Origin: Hymenobacter elongatus
GTDB lineage: Bacteria; Bacteroidota; Bacteroidia; Cytophagales; Hymenobacteraceae
Reading direction: 5' to 3'
NCBI RefSeq assembly: GCF_004745955.1
Contig: NZ_SRLD01000001.1
Span: 62,001-126,000, forward strand
Length of the DNA stretch: 64,000 nucleotides
Shown in pieces: positions 52,681-62,211 of the stretch (within the stretch, counting starts at the first letter, position 1; each line of letters starts with the position of its first letter). The notes below the pieces were generated by a model that made no database searches, was not told where the DNA came from, and was given only the letters and a program-made list of their open reading frames with translations. Position numbers and translations under genes: made by a program.

Positions 52681-52720
52681 AAAATAAAGCCCCAACCTAT
52701 ACAGGCCGGGGCTTTATTTT
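52681..52720. terminator. Terminator between the small protein and nucleoside phosphorylase genes
   Basis: AAAATAAAGCCCC (52681-52693) pairs with GGGGCTTTATTTT (52708-52720), 14-base loop. It serves both convergent genes. Confidence 0.88.
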
Positions 52721-52781
52721 GCGAAGTTAATTCACTTTACCAGTAAGGCATACTTGAATTATTCTGCTAATACACTACTCT

Positions 52782-53654
52782 CTAAATACGGTCGAGCGTC
52801 TTCATGATCAAGTCGTTCACGGTGGCTTCGGCATTGGTGGCGAATTCGCCGGTGGCGCGGTTGGCCACAATAGCGTTGAGCGACACTACCTCGTGGCCGA
52901 GCATACGGCCCAAAGCATAATAGCCGGCGGTTTCCATTTCAAAGTTGGTGAGGCGGAACTCCCCTTCGGCGCTTTGATGGCGGAAATTCTGAAAGCGGCT
53001 GATCAGGTCGGACTGGCGTAGGTCGAGGCGCAGCACGCGGCCCTGCGGCCCATAGAAGCCCGGGCAGGTAAGCGTATTGCCTACCACCATGCCCTGGCCC
53101 AGCTGCTCGCGCAGCAAATCGGTGCCGCGCACGCAGTACGGGCGGTAGCTCAGGTCGAGGCTGTGCTGAATGCCCGTGGCAACTTCAATTTCCAGCCCGG
53201 TTTCGACGAGCGGATAAAATTGCATCAGCGAGTCGAGGCCCACGGCATGCTCGGTTACCAGGTGCGAGCCAACCGGAATATCGGCCTGCAAGGCACCACT
53301 AGTGCCCACGCGCACGATGCGCAGGGTGATGCGCTCTTCCAGGGGGCGCGCCTCCCGGGTGATGAAGTCAATATTGACCAGCGCATCCAGCTCATTGAGC
53401 AGAATATCGATGTTGTCGGTGCCCATACCGGTGGAAATTACGGTCAGGCGCTTGCCTTTGTAGTAGCCAACGTGGGTAACAAATTCGCGCTTATGAATCT
53501 GGGTTTCGATGGAATCGAAGTGCTGGCTGATCAACGGCACGCGCTCCGGGTCGCCGACGGTGATGATGGTCTCGGAGATATGGTCGGGCAGCAGGTTGAG
53601 ATGATATACGCTGCCGTCGCGGTTGATGATCAGCTCCGACTCGGGAATAGGCAT
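52782..53654 (-). CDS. Nucleoside phosphorylase (uridine phosphorylase-like)
   Basis: 290 residues of the PNP/UDP-I family. ITVGDPERV, ISTGMGTDNIDILLNELDAL, RVGTSGALQ and NFEMETAGYYALGRMLGHEV mark phosphate, ribose and base sites. It would split uridine or a related nucleoside with phosphate for salvage. Uridine is the best guess, but the base pocket cannot be judged by eye. Confidence 0.87.
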   Translation of the reverse strand: MPIPESELIINRDGSVYHLNLLPDHISETIITVGDPERVPLISQHFDSIETQIHKREFVTHVGYYKGKRLTVISTGMGTDNIDILLNELDALVNIDFITREARPLEERITLRIVRVGTSGALQADIPVGSHLVTEHAVGLDSLMQFYPLVETGLEIEVATGIQHSLDLSYRPYCVRGTDLLREQLGQGMVVGNTLTCPGFYGPQGRVLRLDLRQSDLISRFQNFRHQSAEGEFRLTNFEMETAGYYALGRMLGHEVVSLNAIVANRATGEFATNAEATVNDLIMKTLDRI

Positions 53655-53741
53655 GGGAAAAAAATTAGGGTGGGAGAATTTGAACGCTAGCCCGGCTCGT
53701 CCTCCGGGGTGGAATGCGGGGCGCTGCTTATAACGAAAGAA

Positions 53742-53769
53742 GCCGGAAACTAGCTAGCAAGCTTCCGGC
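53742..53769 (-). terminator. Weak hairpin downstream of trhO
   Basis: GCCGGAA (53742-53748) pairs with TTCCGGC (53763-53769), followed on the minus strand by TTCTTTCG. It lies 41 bases beyond the trhO stop. Confidence 0.5.
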
Positions 53770-53810
53770 CTTTTCACTGCGATGCGCCGCAGCATGAATT
53801 TTAGGGGGAA

Positions 53811-54764
53811 TTACGCGCTTGGTGGTCGGTACGACAGCAGGCCCTGCTCGGGATTGTAATGGTTGCTGAGCTTAGGATACGTGCCGGTACCATCATACGC
53901 CCGTTTTTCCGGGTGTTCGTGGCAGACCGGAGAACAGGCTCCGGCGAGCTGGTGGCTACAGGATTCGCACAGGGCCACGTGGGCATTGCAGTGCGGGTTG
54001 GCGCAGTTAATCATGCGGTCGGAAGGCGTGCTGCAGTGGTGGCACTGGCTGATAACGCTCGGGTTGACCCGATTTACGTCGACCGTCACGCGGTTGTCGA
54101 ACACGTAGCACTTGCCGTCGAAATCTTCCCCGCCGGCTTCGATGCCGTATTTTATAATACCGCCGTGCAGCTGGTACACGTTTTCAAACCCTTGCTCGAG
54201 CAGGTAAGCACTGGCTTTTTCGCACTTCACGCCGCCCGTGCAATACGTCAGAATCTTCTTGTCCTTGAACTCCTTCAGTTTTTCGAGCCGCTCGGGAAAG
54301 TCCCGAAAGTTCTCCATATCGAGCGTCACGGCATTTTTGAAGCGGCCTACATTGTACTCATAGTCGGAGCGCACGTCCACGACGACGACATCGTCGCGGT
54401 CCTTGAGCTCCTTGAATTCCTGAGGCGACAGATGCTGACCGGTCTTTTCGTGGGGCCGCACATGGTGCAGGCTGCTGTGCACGATTTCGGGCTTCACCCG
54501 CACATGCAGCTTCTGGAAAGTATGCGCCGGAGCTTCGTCTACTTTGAATTCGAGGGCGGCAAAGCGTGGATCAGCTTTTACCAACTGCATATATTCATCA
54601 CAGTCAGCCGCGAGGCCCGATACGGTTCCGTTCAGGCCCTCCTGCGCGACAATGACACGCCCAAGCAGCCGCAGCCGCAGGCACAGGCGGTGGTGCTCGT
54701 CGCGGAATGCTTCCGGGTCGGAGATGGGCGAGTAGCAGTAGTAGAGTAGAACGCGGTAATCCAT
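53811..54764 (-). CDS. trhO: tRNA uridine(34) hydroxylase (YceA/rhodanese-like)
   Basis: 317 residues. An N-terminal acylphosphatase-like domain (VLLYYCYSPISDPEAFRDEH, EGLNGTVSG) precedes a rhodanese domain with DVRSDYEYNVGRFKNA and the active Cys175 in ILTYCTGGVKCEKA. The C-terminus carries Cys pairs (SQCHHCSTPSDRMINCANPHC) for metal. It makes 5-hydroxyuridine at the tRNA wobble position. The gene is complete, with standard length. Confidence 0.94.
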   Translation of the reverse strand: MDYRVLLYYCYSPISDPEAFRDEHHRLCLRLRLLGRVIVAQEGLNGTVSGLAADCDEYMQLVKADPRFAALEFKVDEAPAHTFQKLHVRVKPEIVHSSLHHVRPHEKTGQHLSPQEFKELKDRDDVVVVDVRSDYEYNVGRFKNAVTLDMENFRDFPERLEKLKEFKDKKILTYCTGGVKCEKASAYLLEQGFENVYQLHGGIIKYGIEAGGEDFDGKCYVFDNRVTVDVNRVNPSVISQCHHCSTPSDRMINCANPHCNAHVALCESCSHQLAGACSPVCHEHPEKRAYDGTGTYPKLSNHYNPEQGLLSYRPPSA

Positions 54765-54871
54765 CTTTCTTTCAAGTAAGAATCAAGAAGTAGTACATAA
54801 GAATTGAAACTGGCCGATTTGCGCGGTGCTGGTTGTCTGCCAAGTATTCATTCCTACTTGTTAGTTCTCAA

Positions 54872-55504
54872 TTAAACCTTAACAGCGGGGTTGCCAAACA
54901 CCGTCTGGTTGGCGGGCACGTCGGCCACGACTACCGAGCCGGCACCCACGCGGGCCTTGGCTCCTATTTTGACGCCGGCCACCACAATGGCTCCGGAACC
55001 GATGAAAGCCTGCTCCTCCACTTTAGCGCCCGAGTTGATGATGGCTCCGGCCCCGATCTGCACGTAGTCGGCTAGCTCGGCCCCTACTTCCACCACGGCG
55101 TTGGCCCCAATTAGGCAGCCGTTGCCCAGCTTGGCGTTGCTGGCCACTACCGCGCCAGCACTCACCAGATTGCCGTGGCCCAGCCAGGCGTGTTCGGCCA
55201 CGCTGGCCCGGGCATGAATAGCATTGACGGGCACAGCCTCGTATTCTTCGCGCAGCATGTTGGTGAGGCTGCGGCGGCTGGCAGTGTCTTCGGTAGCCAC
55301 GAATACCTCGCACTTCTTACCCAGCAGCTTCAGCAGCTGCTTATCGTCGGTGCTGCCCATCACGGGCACGGTATTCAGCTCCGAGTTCTGCAGCTTGGCA
55401 TCGTCGTCGAGCAGGCAATAGACGACTACATCATTGCTGGTAAAGGCATCAAGAGCCGTGGTGCCGAGGCTTTGCGCCCCCAGAATAATGACAGGATTTT
55501 CCAT
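54872..55504 (-). CDS. Sugar acyltransferase-like protein (NeuD/PglD type)
   Basis: 210 residues. An N-terminal nucleotide-sugar-binding fold (MENPVIILGAQSLGTTALDA) leads to left-handed beta-helix repeats (HARASVAEHAWLGHGNLVSA, LGNGCLIGANAVVEVGAELA and later units) and ends VFGNPAVKV. The enzymes acetylate amino sugars of surface glycans with acetyl-CoA. No other glycan gene is next to it, so the target is open. Confidence 0.87.
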   Translation of the reverse strand: MENPVIILGAQSLGTTALDAFTSNDVVVYCLLDDDAKLQNSELNTVPVMGSTDDKQLLKLLGKKCEVFVATEDTASRRSLTNMLREEYEAVPVNAIHARASVAEHAWLGHGNLVSAGAVVASNAKLGNGCLIGANAVVEVGAELADYVQIGAGAIINSGAKVEEQAFIGSGAIVVAGVKIGAKARVGAGSVVVADVPANQTVFGNPAVKV

Positions 55505-55599
55505 GAGACAAGTAAGAGCCCGAGGGCTGTGGGGCTGTTAACCAAACCGCAAAGATACAACGACCAGGGAGCCGCAGCAAGCCACCAGCAACCCCAGCG

Positions 55600-56865
55600 C
55601 TACAAACTAAGGTGCCGCAGCCAGCGGGCCGCCACCGGGTTTTGCAAGGCTAGCCACAGCAGGTAAGGCAGCATCACGGAGCGGTAGCGGTTGAGGGTTC
55701 CCAGATTAGGCGTACTCAGGCCCAGCAAAGCCGCCAGCGCCAGGCAGTAGAAGCCCAGCACGAGCACCAGGGCGAAAGGCACCTGCCCCGGCTGGCCGCG
55801 CGCCACAGCCACGGCCCCACCAACCAGCACCAGCACCAGCAGGATATTTTCCAGCCCGGCCGCCACGTACATCGGAGACAATTCTTCCCACGGCATAGGC
55901 CGCACCACGGTGCTTACGATGGCCTTGGGGGTATTTCGCAGGATACTTTCTGCGGTGGGAGCCAAATCGGCATACTCAATGTGGGGCCGGAGCCGGGAGC
56001 CCTCGCGCAGGTCAGCGTAGGTACGAATCAGTTGGCCGGTAAACTTATTGAACCGAAAAACCGGACTAATTTCCTGCACGACAGATACCCCGGCTATAAG
56101 TAAGGCAGCAAATAAAACCACCTGTAGCCAGCGGCGCCGGGCCCCGCCCAACTGCTGCACCAAGCGGATAAGAGCTAAGCCGCCAATAGCGGCAAAAAGC
56201 ATAACGGCGAAGAAAAAGCGCATTTTGAAGTGCAGAAATGCCAGCAGCAGCGCTCCTACCACGGTGCCCACCCGGGGAATCTCGGAGCCGTAGAGCCAGC
56301 GAATGACCAAGGCGAACAGCCAGGCCCCGCTACCCAGCAAGAGGCATTCTTTGGTCAGGCCGGCGGTCCAATAAACGACCGTAGGCCATAGCAGAAAGGC
56401 GACGACTGCGGCTCCCTGGGGCGTTTGCGGAAGCGCCCGGGCTACGGCCGTAGCCAGCTCCCAGGCCCCTATAAACCCGAACAGCGTCACATACAACGCA
56501 TTCAGCAGCAAGCTACCCAACGAGGCCAGATTCAGTACCGAAAGGACTTTGATGATAAAGAAGGTGTTGGAGTAGCCATGGAAAGTCAGCTCCTGATGCT
56601 TGTGCCAGAAAGCATCGCCCGCCAGCGTTAGCAGCCACCGGCCAGGAATATCCCACAGCTGAGAAGTCAGCGCCACCGACCAGCGCTGAAAGTAGTCCGC
56701 GTCGTCGCTGAGCAGCAGGCAGCCCACCACGCCGGCTACCATCTTCAACCCCAGCAACGGCAGCAGCAGACGGCCCAGGGGAGAACTATGGTACTGACGG
56801 CGGCCCCAGGCCAGCGCCAGCGCCAGCAGCAGCAGATTTAACCCAACGGCGACGACAATTTTCAC
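55600..56865 (-). CDS. Polytopic membrane protein, unknown
   Basis: 421 residues from the GTG at 56865, whose GTGA overlaps the stop of the DUF2851 gene, a typical coupled start. The frame is open upstream to 57363, but that part lies inside DUF2851. About ten membrane helices are visible (for example LNLLLLALALAW, SVLNLASLGSLLLNALYVTL, AFLHFKMRFFFAVMLFAAIG, LENILLVLVLVGGAVAVA). It looks like a polymerase or glycosyltransferase-type envelope protein, but no signature is decisive. Confidence 0.8.
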   Translation of the reverse strand: MKIVVAVGLNLLLLALALAWGRRQYHSSPLGRLLLPLLGLKMVAGVVGCLLLSDDADYFQRWSVALTSQLWDIPGRWLLTLAGDAFWHKHQELTFHGYSNTFFIIKVLSVLNLASLGSLLLNALYVTLFGFIGAWELATAVARALPQTPQGAAVVAFLLWPTVVYWTAGLTKECLLLGSGAWLFALVIRWLYGSEIPRVGTVVGALLLAFLHFKMRFFFAVMLFAAIGGLALIRLVQQLGGARRRWLQVVLFAALLIAGVSVVQEISPVFRFNKFTGQLIRTYADLREGSRLRPHIEYADLAPTAESILRNTPKAIVSTVVRPMPWEELSPMYVAAGLENILLVLVLVGGAVAVARGQPGQVPFALVLVLGFYCLALAALLGLSTPNLGTLNRYRSVMLPYLLWLALQNPVAARWLRHLSL

Positions 56866-58166
56866 CGCACCACCAGATTTTGCTGCAAAATGCGGCTGCC
56901 AATAGCACAGCGCACACAATGCCGGGGCTGGCAATACGCCCGGCTTAAAGACAGCAGGCCCTGCGAGTCGGCGGCGGAACGGTGGGCAAAGCCTACTGCT
57001 TCGTACTGGTCGGTCAGGTAGTTGTGTTCGGCGGGCAACTGCTCCAGAAGGGCCACGGCAGATTCGATAAGCTCGGGTTGGCCCACGTAGCGCGCATAAG
57101 CGACGCGCAGGGGCACCACGACGTTGGCAATCAGCAAATGTACGCTGCCGCGACCAAGCGCGGGCACCTTTCCCGGCCGCCCCGGCTGATAATGCTGCCG
57201 CCAATAGTCGGAAACGGGCGCGGCGAAGAACTGCTCCAGCACCTGCACGCTGCCGGCCGTGAGCAGGGCATTGAAGAGCACGGGCCGGGCATGCAGTACC
57301 GCCGCCAGCTGCGCCAGCCGCACCGTCGGGAAGTTGGCGGGCCGGAGCCGCAGAAAATTCCATTCGTGCGCGGGCAGCGCCGTGGCCGCCAGCTGGTATT
57401 TGTGCCGCAAAAACTCGTATTCCCGCCGTAGCTCCTGGATATAGTCGTCAGTGGCCGTGGCTTCGGTTTCGGCCAGAAACCCGGCCTGCCCGAACACCAG
57501 CGCTTCCAGCGGGCGCACCTCGTGGCGGTGCCGGCGCACGACGGCCAGCGGCAGGGCTTTGGCCAGCCGGGCCAGCGGCTCACTGTTTTTCTTGAACCCA
57601 AAGCCCGCCGCCAGCGCATGGTAGGCCGTGGCCTCCCAGTCATCGCCAAGCTGCGCGTGCACAGCGGTCATAGCGTCGGCTTTCTGCTCCACCCGTTCCA
57701 GCAGTGCCCGTTCTACCATCATTGTGCGGGTGATGACGGGCACCTGACTCAGCAGCGCGGCGCAGGGCAACGTAGCCGAAGCAGCCGGCAGCTCCACTAA
57801 GTTCCGGTAGGAGTTGACCAGCGACAGGGCAATACGCGGCGCCAAAGCCAGCGTCGGAATACCGGAGCCGTTGGTGCGCTGAATTGCTTGGTCGGCGGTG
57901 TAGACAACGTGCAGAATTACCTGGTCATATTTCTTATCGGTCTGGTGCTGGTGGCGCAGCCAGTCGGAGGCCCGCAGGTGAATTTCGACCGCGCCGTTCC
58001 ACTCTACCTCACCAATCTGGAGGCGGGCATTCAGGAAATCGGGGCCGGCATCGGCGTTGCGGTGGCCGGGCTTGAGCACAGTTATCAGCTCACCGGTTTC
58101 CGTGCGCAGGTCGTTTTTGTCGAAATACTGGTGCTGCCAGACATAGTGGAGGAATTCCTCTTTCAT
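56862..58166 (-). CDS. DUF2851 family protein
   Basis: 434 residues from the ATG at 58166 (MKEEFLHYVWQHQYFDKNDL); the longer frame to 58265 adds unconserved residues. The family is marked by VLKPGHRNADAGPDFLNARL, WNGAVEIHLRASDWLRHQHQ and YDQVILHVVY, and is common and uncharacterised in Bacteroidetes. The acidic and His residues in the first 120 positions suggest a metal- or nuclease-like site, but no activity is known to me. It is coupled to the membrane protein that follows. Confidence 0.88.
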   Translation of the reverse strand: MKEEFLHYVWQHQYFDKNDLRTETGELITVLKPGHRNADAGPDFLNARLQIGEVEWNGAVEIHLRASDWLRHQHQTDKKYDQVILHVVYTADQAIQRTNGSGIPTLALAPRIALSLVNSYRNLVELPAASATLPCAALLSQVPVITRTMMVERALLERVEQKADAMTAVHAQLGDDWEATAYHALAAGFGFKKNSEPLARLAKALPLAVVRRHRHEVRPLEALVFGQAGFLAETEATATDDYIQELRREYEFLRHKYQLAATALPAHEWNFLRLRPANFPTVRLAQLAAVLHARPVLFNALLTAGSVQVLEQFFAAPVSDYWRQHYQPGRPGKVPALGRGSVHLLIANVVVPLRVAYARYVGQPELIESAVALLEQLPAEHNYLTDQYEAVGFAHRSAADSQGLLSLSRAYCQPRHCVRCAIGSRILQQNLVVR

Positions 58167-58391
58167 AGCGGATTCGTAGGATACAGTAGGACAGGCAACA
58201 ATCAGAGCATCATGCCTGATCTGGTGTGCGTGCAGCCTGGGCATCTTGCAGGCTGGCATTGCCAAACTAGAGTGTCATTTTAAGCAGCCTCTGCTGACCA
58301 GAAACCGCTATTTAGGGAAAGTACTCATTCCCCGGACATCTCCTGCAGGCTTCCCCTGAACCTGCACCATAAAATATACCCCAAACGCAAA

Positions 58392-58426
58392 CCGGCCCGC
58401 CCCTGCACGAAGCAGAAGCGGGCCGG
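58392..58426 (-). terminator. Terminator downstream of lolA
   Basis: CCGGCCCGC (58392-58400) pairs with GCGGGCCGG (58418-58426). On the minus strand TTTGCGTTTGG follows. It lies 25 bases after the lolA stop. A decayed family 1 arm is recognisable at about 58205-58245. Confidence 0.6.
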
Positions 58427-58451
58427 ACATTTCGGCAGACAGAGCTGGTAG

Positions 58452-59096
58452 TTAGCGCAAGTCAATCACTTTGACACCTTTATACTTGGCTTTGTCGAAG
58501 TTGAAGCTCATGGCGTCCAGCGGCGGATTGGGCTGGAACTTGCGGATGGTGTAGGTGTAGCGGTTGCCGTTCTTCTTAAACATCTTCCAGCTTTTCACCG
58601 ACTTATCCACCTTACTAACCGTCAAACGCACCTTGAACACCGGATTATCCTTGTTGTCAGGCGACAGCTCGATGACGTCGCACGCTTCCCCGGCCTCTTT
58701 GGTTTCCTGGATGTAGGCGTATTTATAACCCTTTTTGTAGAGCGTAAAAATCTGGGTCGGCGAAACCTCCTGCTCCTCGGGGTCAAAATCCGAGATGTTC
58801 ACCTCGTTTTCGGCCTTCATGTAGGTCCACATGGTCTGGCCGTTGTTGATGACTTCCTGACCGTTGAGCTTGAGGCGGAATTTCTGGCCGCTCACGGTAA
58901 TATCACCGCTTAGATTCTCTTTTACCTTGGCCGCGTCGTTTTCCAGAGTCTGGGTAAAATTGGCTTTAAAGCCTTTCAGTGCCTGGTATTTGGCACTCAT
59001 CTGATCCAGAATCTTGCCCGCTTTGGGGTCCTGCTGAGCCGAGGCTGCGTGTACCAGCGTAACCGAGAAGGCGAGCAGGGCGAATACTTTTTTCAT
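58452..59096 (-). CDS. LolA-like outer-membrane lipoprotein carrier
   Basis: 214 residues from the ATG at 59096. The signal peptide (VFALLAFSVTLVHAASAQ) is followed by the LolA fold: ILDQMSAKYQALKGFKANFT, NLSGDITVSGQKFRLKLNGQ, INNGQTMWTYMKAENEVNIS. It carries lipoproteins across the periplasm or is a related carrier. It follows ftsK on the same strand, 115 bases downstream, an order often seen in Bacteroidetes. Confidence 0.9.
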   Translation of the reverse strand: MKKVFALLAFSVTLVHAASAQQDPKAGKILDQMSAKYQALKGFKANFTQTLENDAAKVKENLSGDITVSGQKFRLKLNGQEVINNGQTMWTYMKAENEVNISDFDPEEQEVSPTQIFTLYKKGYKYAYIQETKEAGEACDVIELSPDNKDNPVFKVRLTVSKVDKSVKSWKMFKKNGNRYTYTIRKFQPNPPLDAMSFNFDKAKYKGVKVIDLR

Positions 59097-59211
59097 TAGG
59101 GGAGGGTGGTGTCTTGCTTGAGGGAAGTTAGACGCGAATAGCGGAATTAGGTTTAAGCAGCTCTGCGGAATCATAACCGCGAGGATGCAGCTTTTGTCAC
59201 ACCAGCGCGCA

Positions 59212-62136
59212 CTAACTTTTGGGGAGGCTATTCAACAACTGTTCCAAACTGTATTCATCCGGAATTAACACCTCCCGGGCCTTGCTTCCTTCGAAGGGCC
59301 CCACGATGCCGGCATGCTCCAGCTGATCGATGAGGCGGCCAGCACGGTTGTAGCCCAGCTTTAGGCGGCGCTGCAGCAGCGAGGTACTTCCCTGCTGATG
59401 GGTCACAATCACGCGGGCGGCTTCCTCAAACATACTGTCGCGTGAGGCGGCGTCGAAGTCTTCCGCGTCGCCGCTGCCGCCGCCGCTCTCCCCTACCACT
59501 TCCGGCAGCAGATACGCATCCGGATAGCCTTGCTGCTCACCGATGTAGTCGCAGAGGCGGTCTACTTCGGGCGTGTCGATAAAGGCGCACTGCACCCGGA
59601 TAATGTCGGAGCCCTGCGAAATCAGCATGTCGCCCTGGCCCACGAGCTGGTCGGCTCCGCCAGCGTCAAGAATCGTGCGCGAGTCAATCTTGGAAGTCAC
59701 CTTGAAGGAAATCCGGCACGGGAAGTTGGCCTTGATGATACCGGTAATCACGTTGACCGAAGGGCGCTGGGTGGCCACAATCAAGTGAATACCAATGGCC
59801 CGGGCCAGCTGGGCGAGACGCGCAATCGGGGTTTCGACTTCCTTGCCGGCCGTCATCATCAGGTCGGCCAGCTCGTCAATTACTAACACGATGAAGGGCA
59901 TGAAGCGGTGGCCCTTCTTGGGGTTCAGGCGGCGCTCAACGAACTTACGGTTGTACTCCTTCAGATTGCGGCAGCCCGCATCCTTCAGCAAATCGTAGCG
60001 CTTGTCCATTTCCATGCACAGCGAGTTGAGCGTATTCACCACCTTTTTAGTATCGGTGATAATGGCTTCCTCGGTATCGGGCAGCTTGGCCAGGAAGTGG
60101 CGCTCAATCTTGTTGAAGATGCTCAATTCAACCTTTTTGGGGTCAACGAGCACAAATTTGAGCTGGGCCGGGTGGCGCTTATAGAGCAGCGAAGCCAGAA
60201 TTACGTTCAGGCCCACCGACTTGCCCTGGCCCGTAGCACCCGCCATGAGCAGGTGGGGCATCTTGGCCAGATCAACTACAAAAACCTCGTTGGTGATGGT
60301 GCGGCCGAAGGCAATGGGCAAGTCCATTTCGGTGTTGGCAAACTTCTCGGTGGCGAAAACCGACCGGATGCTCACCATCTCCTTCTTGGTATTGGGCACT
60401 TCAATACCGATAGTGCCCTTGCCCGGAATCGGGGCAATGATGCGGATGCCCAACGCGGCCAGGCTCAGGGCAATATCATCTTCCAGACTCTTGATTTTAG
60501 AAATACGCACCCCAGCATCGGGCACGATTTCGTAGAGGGTAACCGTGGGCCCGATGGTCGCTTTAATGCTGGCGATATTGATGCCATAGTGCCCCAGCGT
60601 CTCCACGATGCGGTCTTTGTTGGCTTCCAACTCTTCTTTGCTGACCTGGGCTTTGGCCACGCCGTAGTCGTTGAGTAGCTCCAGTGTGGGATATTGGTAG
60701 CGCGAGAGGTCCAGCGTGGGGTCGTAGTTGACGGCGGGCATGGTTTCCGCATCCTCGTCGTCGTCGGCAATGGCGGCCATATCGGCCCCGGCGGCGGGGT
60801 CCAGCTCACCGGGCTTGCTCTGGATCTGCAACGCGGGCACGGCTGTTTCGCGCGGGGCGGGCAAGGGCAGTGTGGCCGGCAGCGGCGCATCATCGTTGGC
60901 CAGGTCAGCCATCGATAAGGGCGTAGGAATAGAAGAAGGAGCCATGGACAGGGGCTCCGGGTCGGTGGGCGTTTCAAAGGAGAAGCTCGGACCTTTAGCG
61001 GTGCCGCTGGCGGCCGCGCCAGCGGCGGCTACGGTAGCCGAAGCGCTGGCCAGGCCAGCGGCCGCCGGGGCCACCGTAAGCGCCACGGCAGCCGGCGCAG
61101 CCCCGAATGCGGGAACCGGCGTGTTGATCGGGCCCGCGGTGACTATGGCGGGCTCCGGCTCGTCATCGTATTCCGGCTCGGTTTCTACTGGCTCGGACTG
61201 GGCAGCGGCCACGCCAGGGGTGGCAACCGGGCCGGTGCGGCGCAACGTCATGGCTGGAGCGGGCTCCTCTTCTTCCTCGTCAAACGACGTTTCCGGAGCG
61301 GCGGCATACGAGCCACGCTCGTATGCGTTGGCTTGACGACCAGCAACAGGCGCTTCTTCTGGCTCTTCTAGCTCGCTGCGGCGCAGGTTCAGGCTAGTAA
61401 CGTTGAAGAAATACACCACGAAGGATATCAGCAGGAAGGCCAGCAGCAGCACCGTGCCCCAGCCGATGAGACTATCGAGCCACAGGGCGGCTTCGTAGCC
61501 CACGCCACCGCTCAGAAAATCGAGGCTGTGCGCCATGCCGGGGTCGGCATCGGGTGCCTCCAGCGACAGCACCACATAGCCCAGCAGCATGCTCAGCCAG
61601 ACCATCGAAAACAGGCACAGGGCCAGCACGTAGCTCAGCGAAACCTCGGCACGCCGGAACACGATTTTGTAGCCCAGAAAGAAGACAATGGGAATTACGG
61701 CGAAAGCCGCTACGCCGAAGCCTTTGTAAATCAGCAGCTGCGCCACCATGGCCCCCACAAGACCGAGCCAGTTGCCGGATTCCTGACCGGCTTCCTTCAC
61801 GGGCGTCGTGCTGAGGCCCTCCACTACGCTCTGGTCGGCGTGCCCGGTGAACAGGAACGACACGAAGGCAATGGTGAGGTAGATAGAGCTGAGCAGGAAA
61901 AAGAACCCCAGAAACAGCTGAAAGCGCCGGTCGCGCAGGAAGCCAAACACATTGCCCAGCTTGATAGACGGCAGTTTCACGGCCCGGCCCGGAATTTTGG
62001 GGGCTGCTTTGGGCGCACTGCGACGCGGCTCGGCGGCCGGCTCAGCGGCCGCACGCGACGGATTGCGCGCCGGCCGGGGCTCATTGCCACGGCCCGGAGC
62101 GACGGGAGTAGTTTGCTTGTATGTATTCTTTGCCAT
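59212..62136 (-). CDS. ftsK: DNA translocase FtsK
   Basis: 974 residues. Four N-terminal membrane helices (first at about 73-95, LFLGFFFLLSSIYLTIAFVS) anchor it at the septum. A Pro/Ala/Glu-rich linker (about 255-440) leads to the motor: LPHLLMAGATGQGKSVGLNV (Walker A near residue 630), VLVIDELADLMMTAGKEVE (Walker B) and ATQRPSVNVITGIIKANFPC. The gamma winged helix (SLLQRRLKLGYNRAGRLIDQ) recognises polar DNA motifs. It pumps DNA during division and activates chromosome dimer resolution. Confidence 0.96.
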   Translation of the reverse strand: MAKNTYKQTTPVAPGRGNEPRPARNPSRAAAEPAAEPRRSAPKAAPKIPGRAVKLPSIKLGNVFGFLRDRRFQLFLGFFFLLSSIYLTIAFVSFLFTGHADQSVVEGLSTTPVKEAGQESGNWLGLVGAMVAQLLIYKGFGVAAFAVIPIVFFLGYKIVFRRAEVSLSYVLALCLFSMVWLSMLLGYVVLSLEAPDADPGMAHSLDFLSGGVGYEAALWLDSLIGWGTVLLLAFLLISFVVYFFNVTSLNLRRSELEEPEEAPVAGRQANAYERGSYAAAPETSFDEEEEEPAPAMTLRRTGPVATPGVAAAQSEPVETEPEYDDEPEPAIVTAGPINTPVPAFGAAPAAVALTVAPAAAGLASASATVAAAGAAASGTAKGPSFSFETPTDPEPLSMAPSSIPTPLSMADLANDDAPLPATLPLPAPRETAVPALQIQSKPGELDPAAGADMAAIADDDEDAETMPAVNYDPTLDLSRYQYPTLELLNDYGVAKAQVSKEELEANKDRIVETLGHYGINIASIKATIGPTVTLYEIVPDAGVRISKIKSLEDDIALSLAALGIRIIAPIPGKGTIGIEVPNTKKEMVSIRSVFATEKFANTEMDLPIAFGRTITNEVFVVDLAKMPHLLMAGATGQGKSVGLNVILASLLYKRHPAQLKFVLVDPKKVELSIFNKIERHFLAKLPDTEEAIITDTKKVVNTLNSLCMEMDKRYDLLKDAGCRNLKEYNRKFVERRLNPKKGHRFMPFIVLVIDELADLMMTAGKEVETPIARLAQLARAIGIHLIVATQRPSVNVITGIIKANFPCRISFKVTSKIDSRTILDAGGADQLVGQGDMLISQGSDIIRVQCAFIDTPEVDRLCDYIGEQQGYPDAYLLPEVVGESGGGSGDAEDFDAASRDSMFEEAARVIVTHQQGSTSLLQRRLKLGYNRAGRLIDQLEHAGIVGPFEGSKAREVLIPDEYSLEQLLNSLPKS

Positions 62137-62211
62137 TATCCCGCTCTAAAAGGCCAAATCTAGGGAATTTCAGCGGTTGTATGCCTCGCTACGGCCGGAC
62201 GCGTGCGTTTG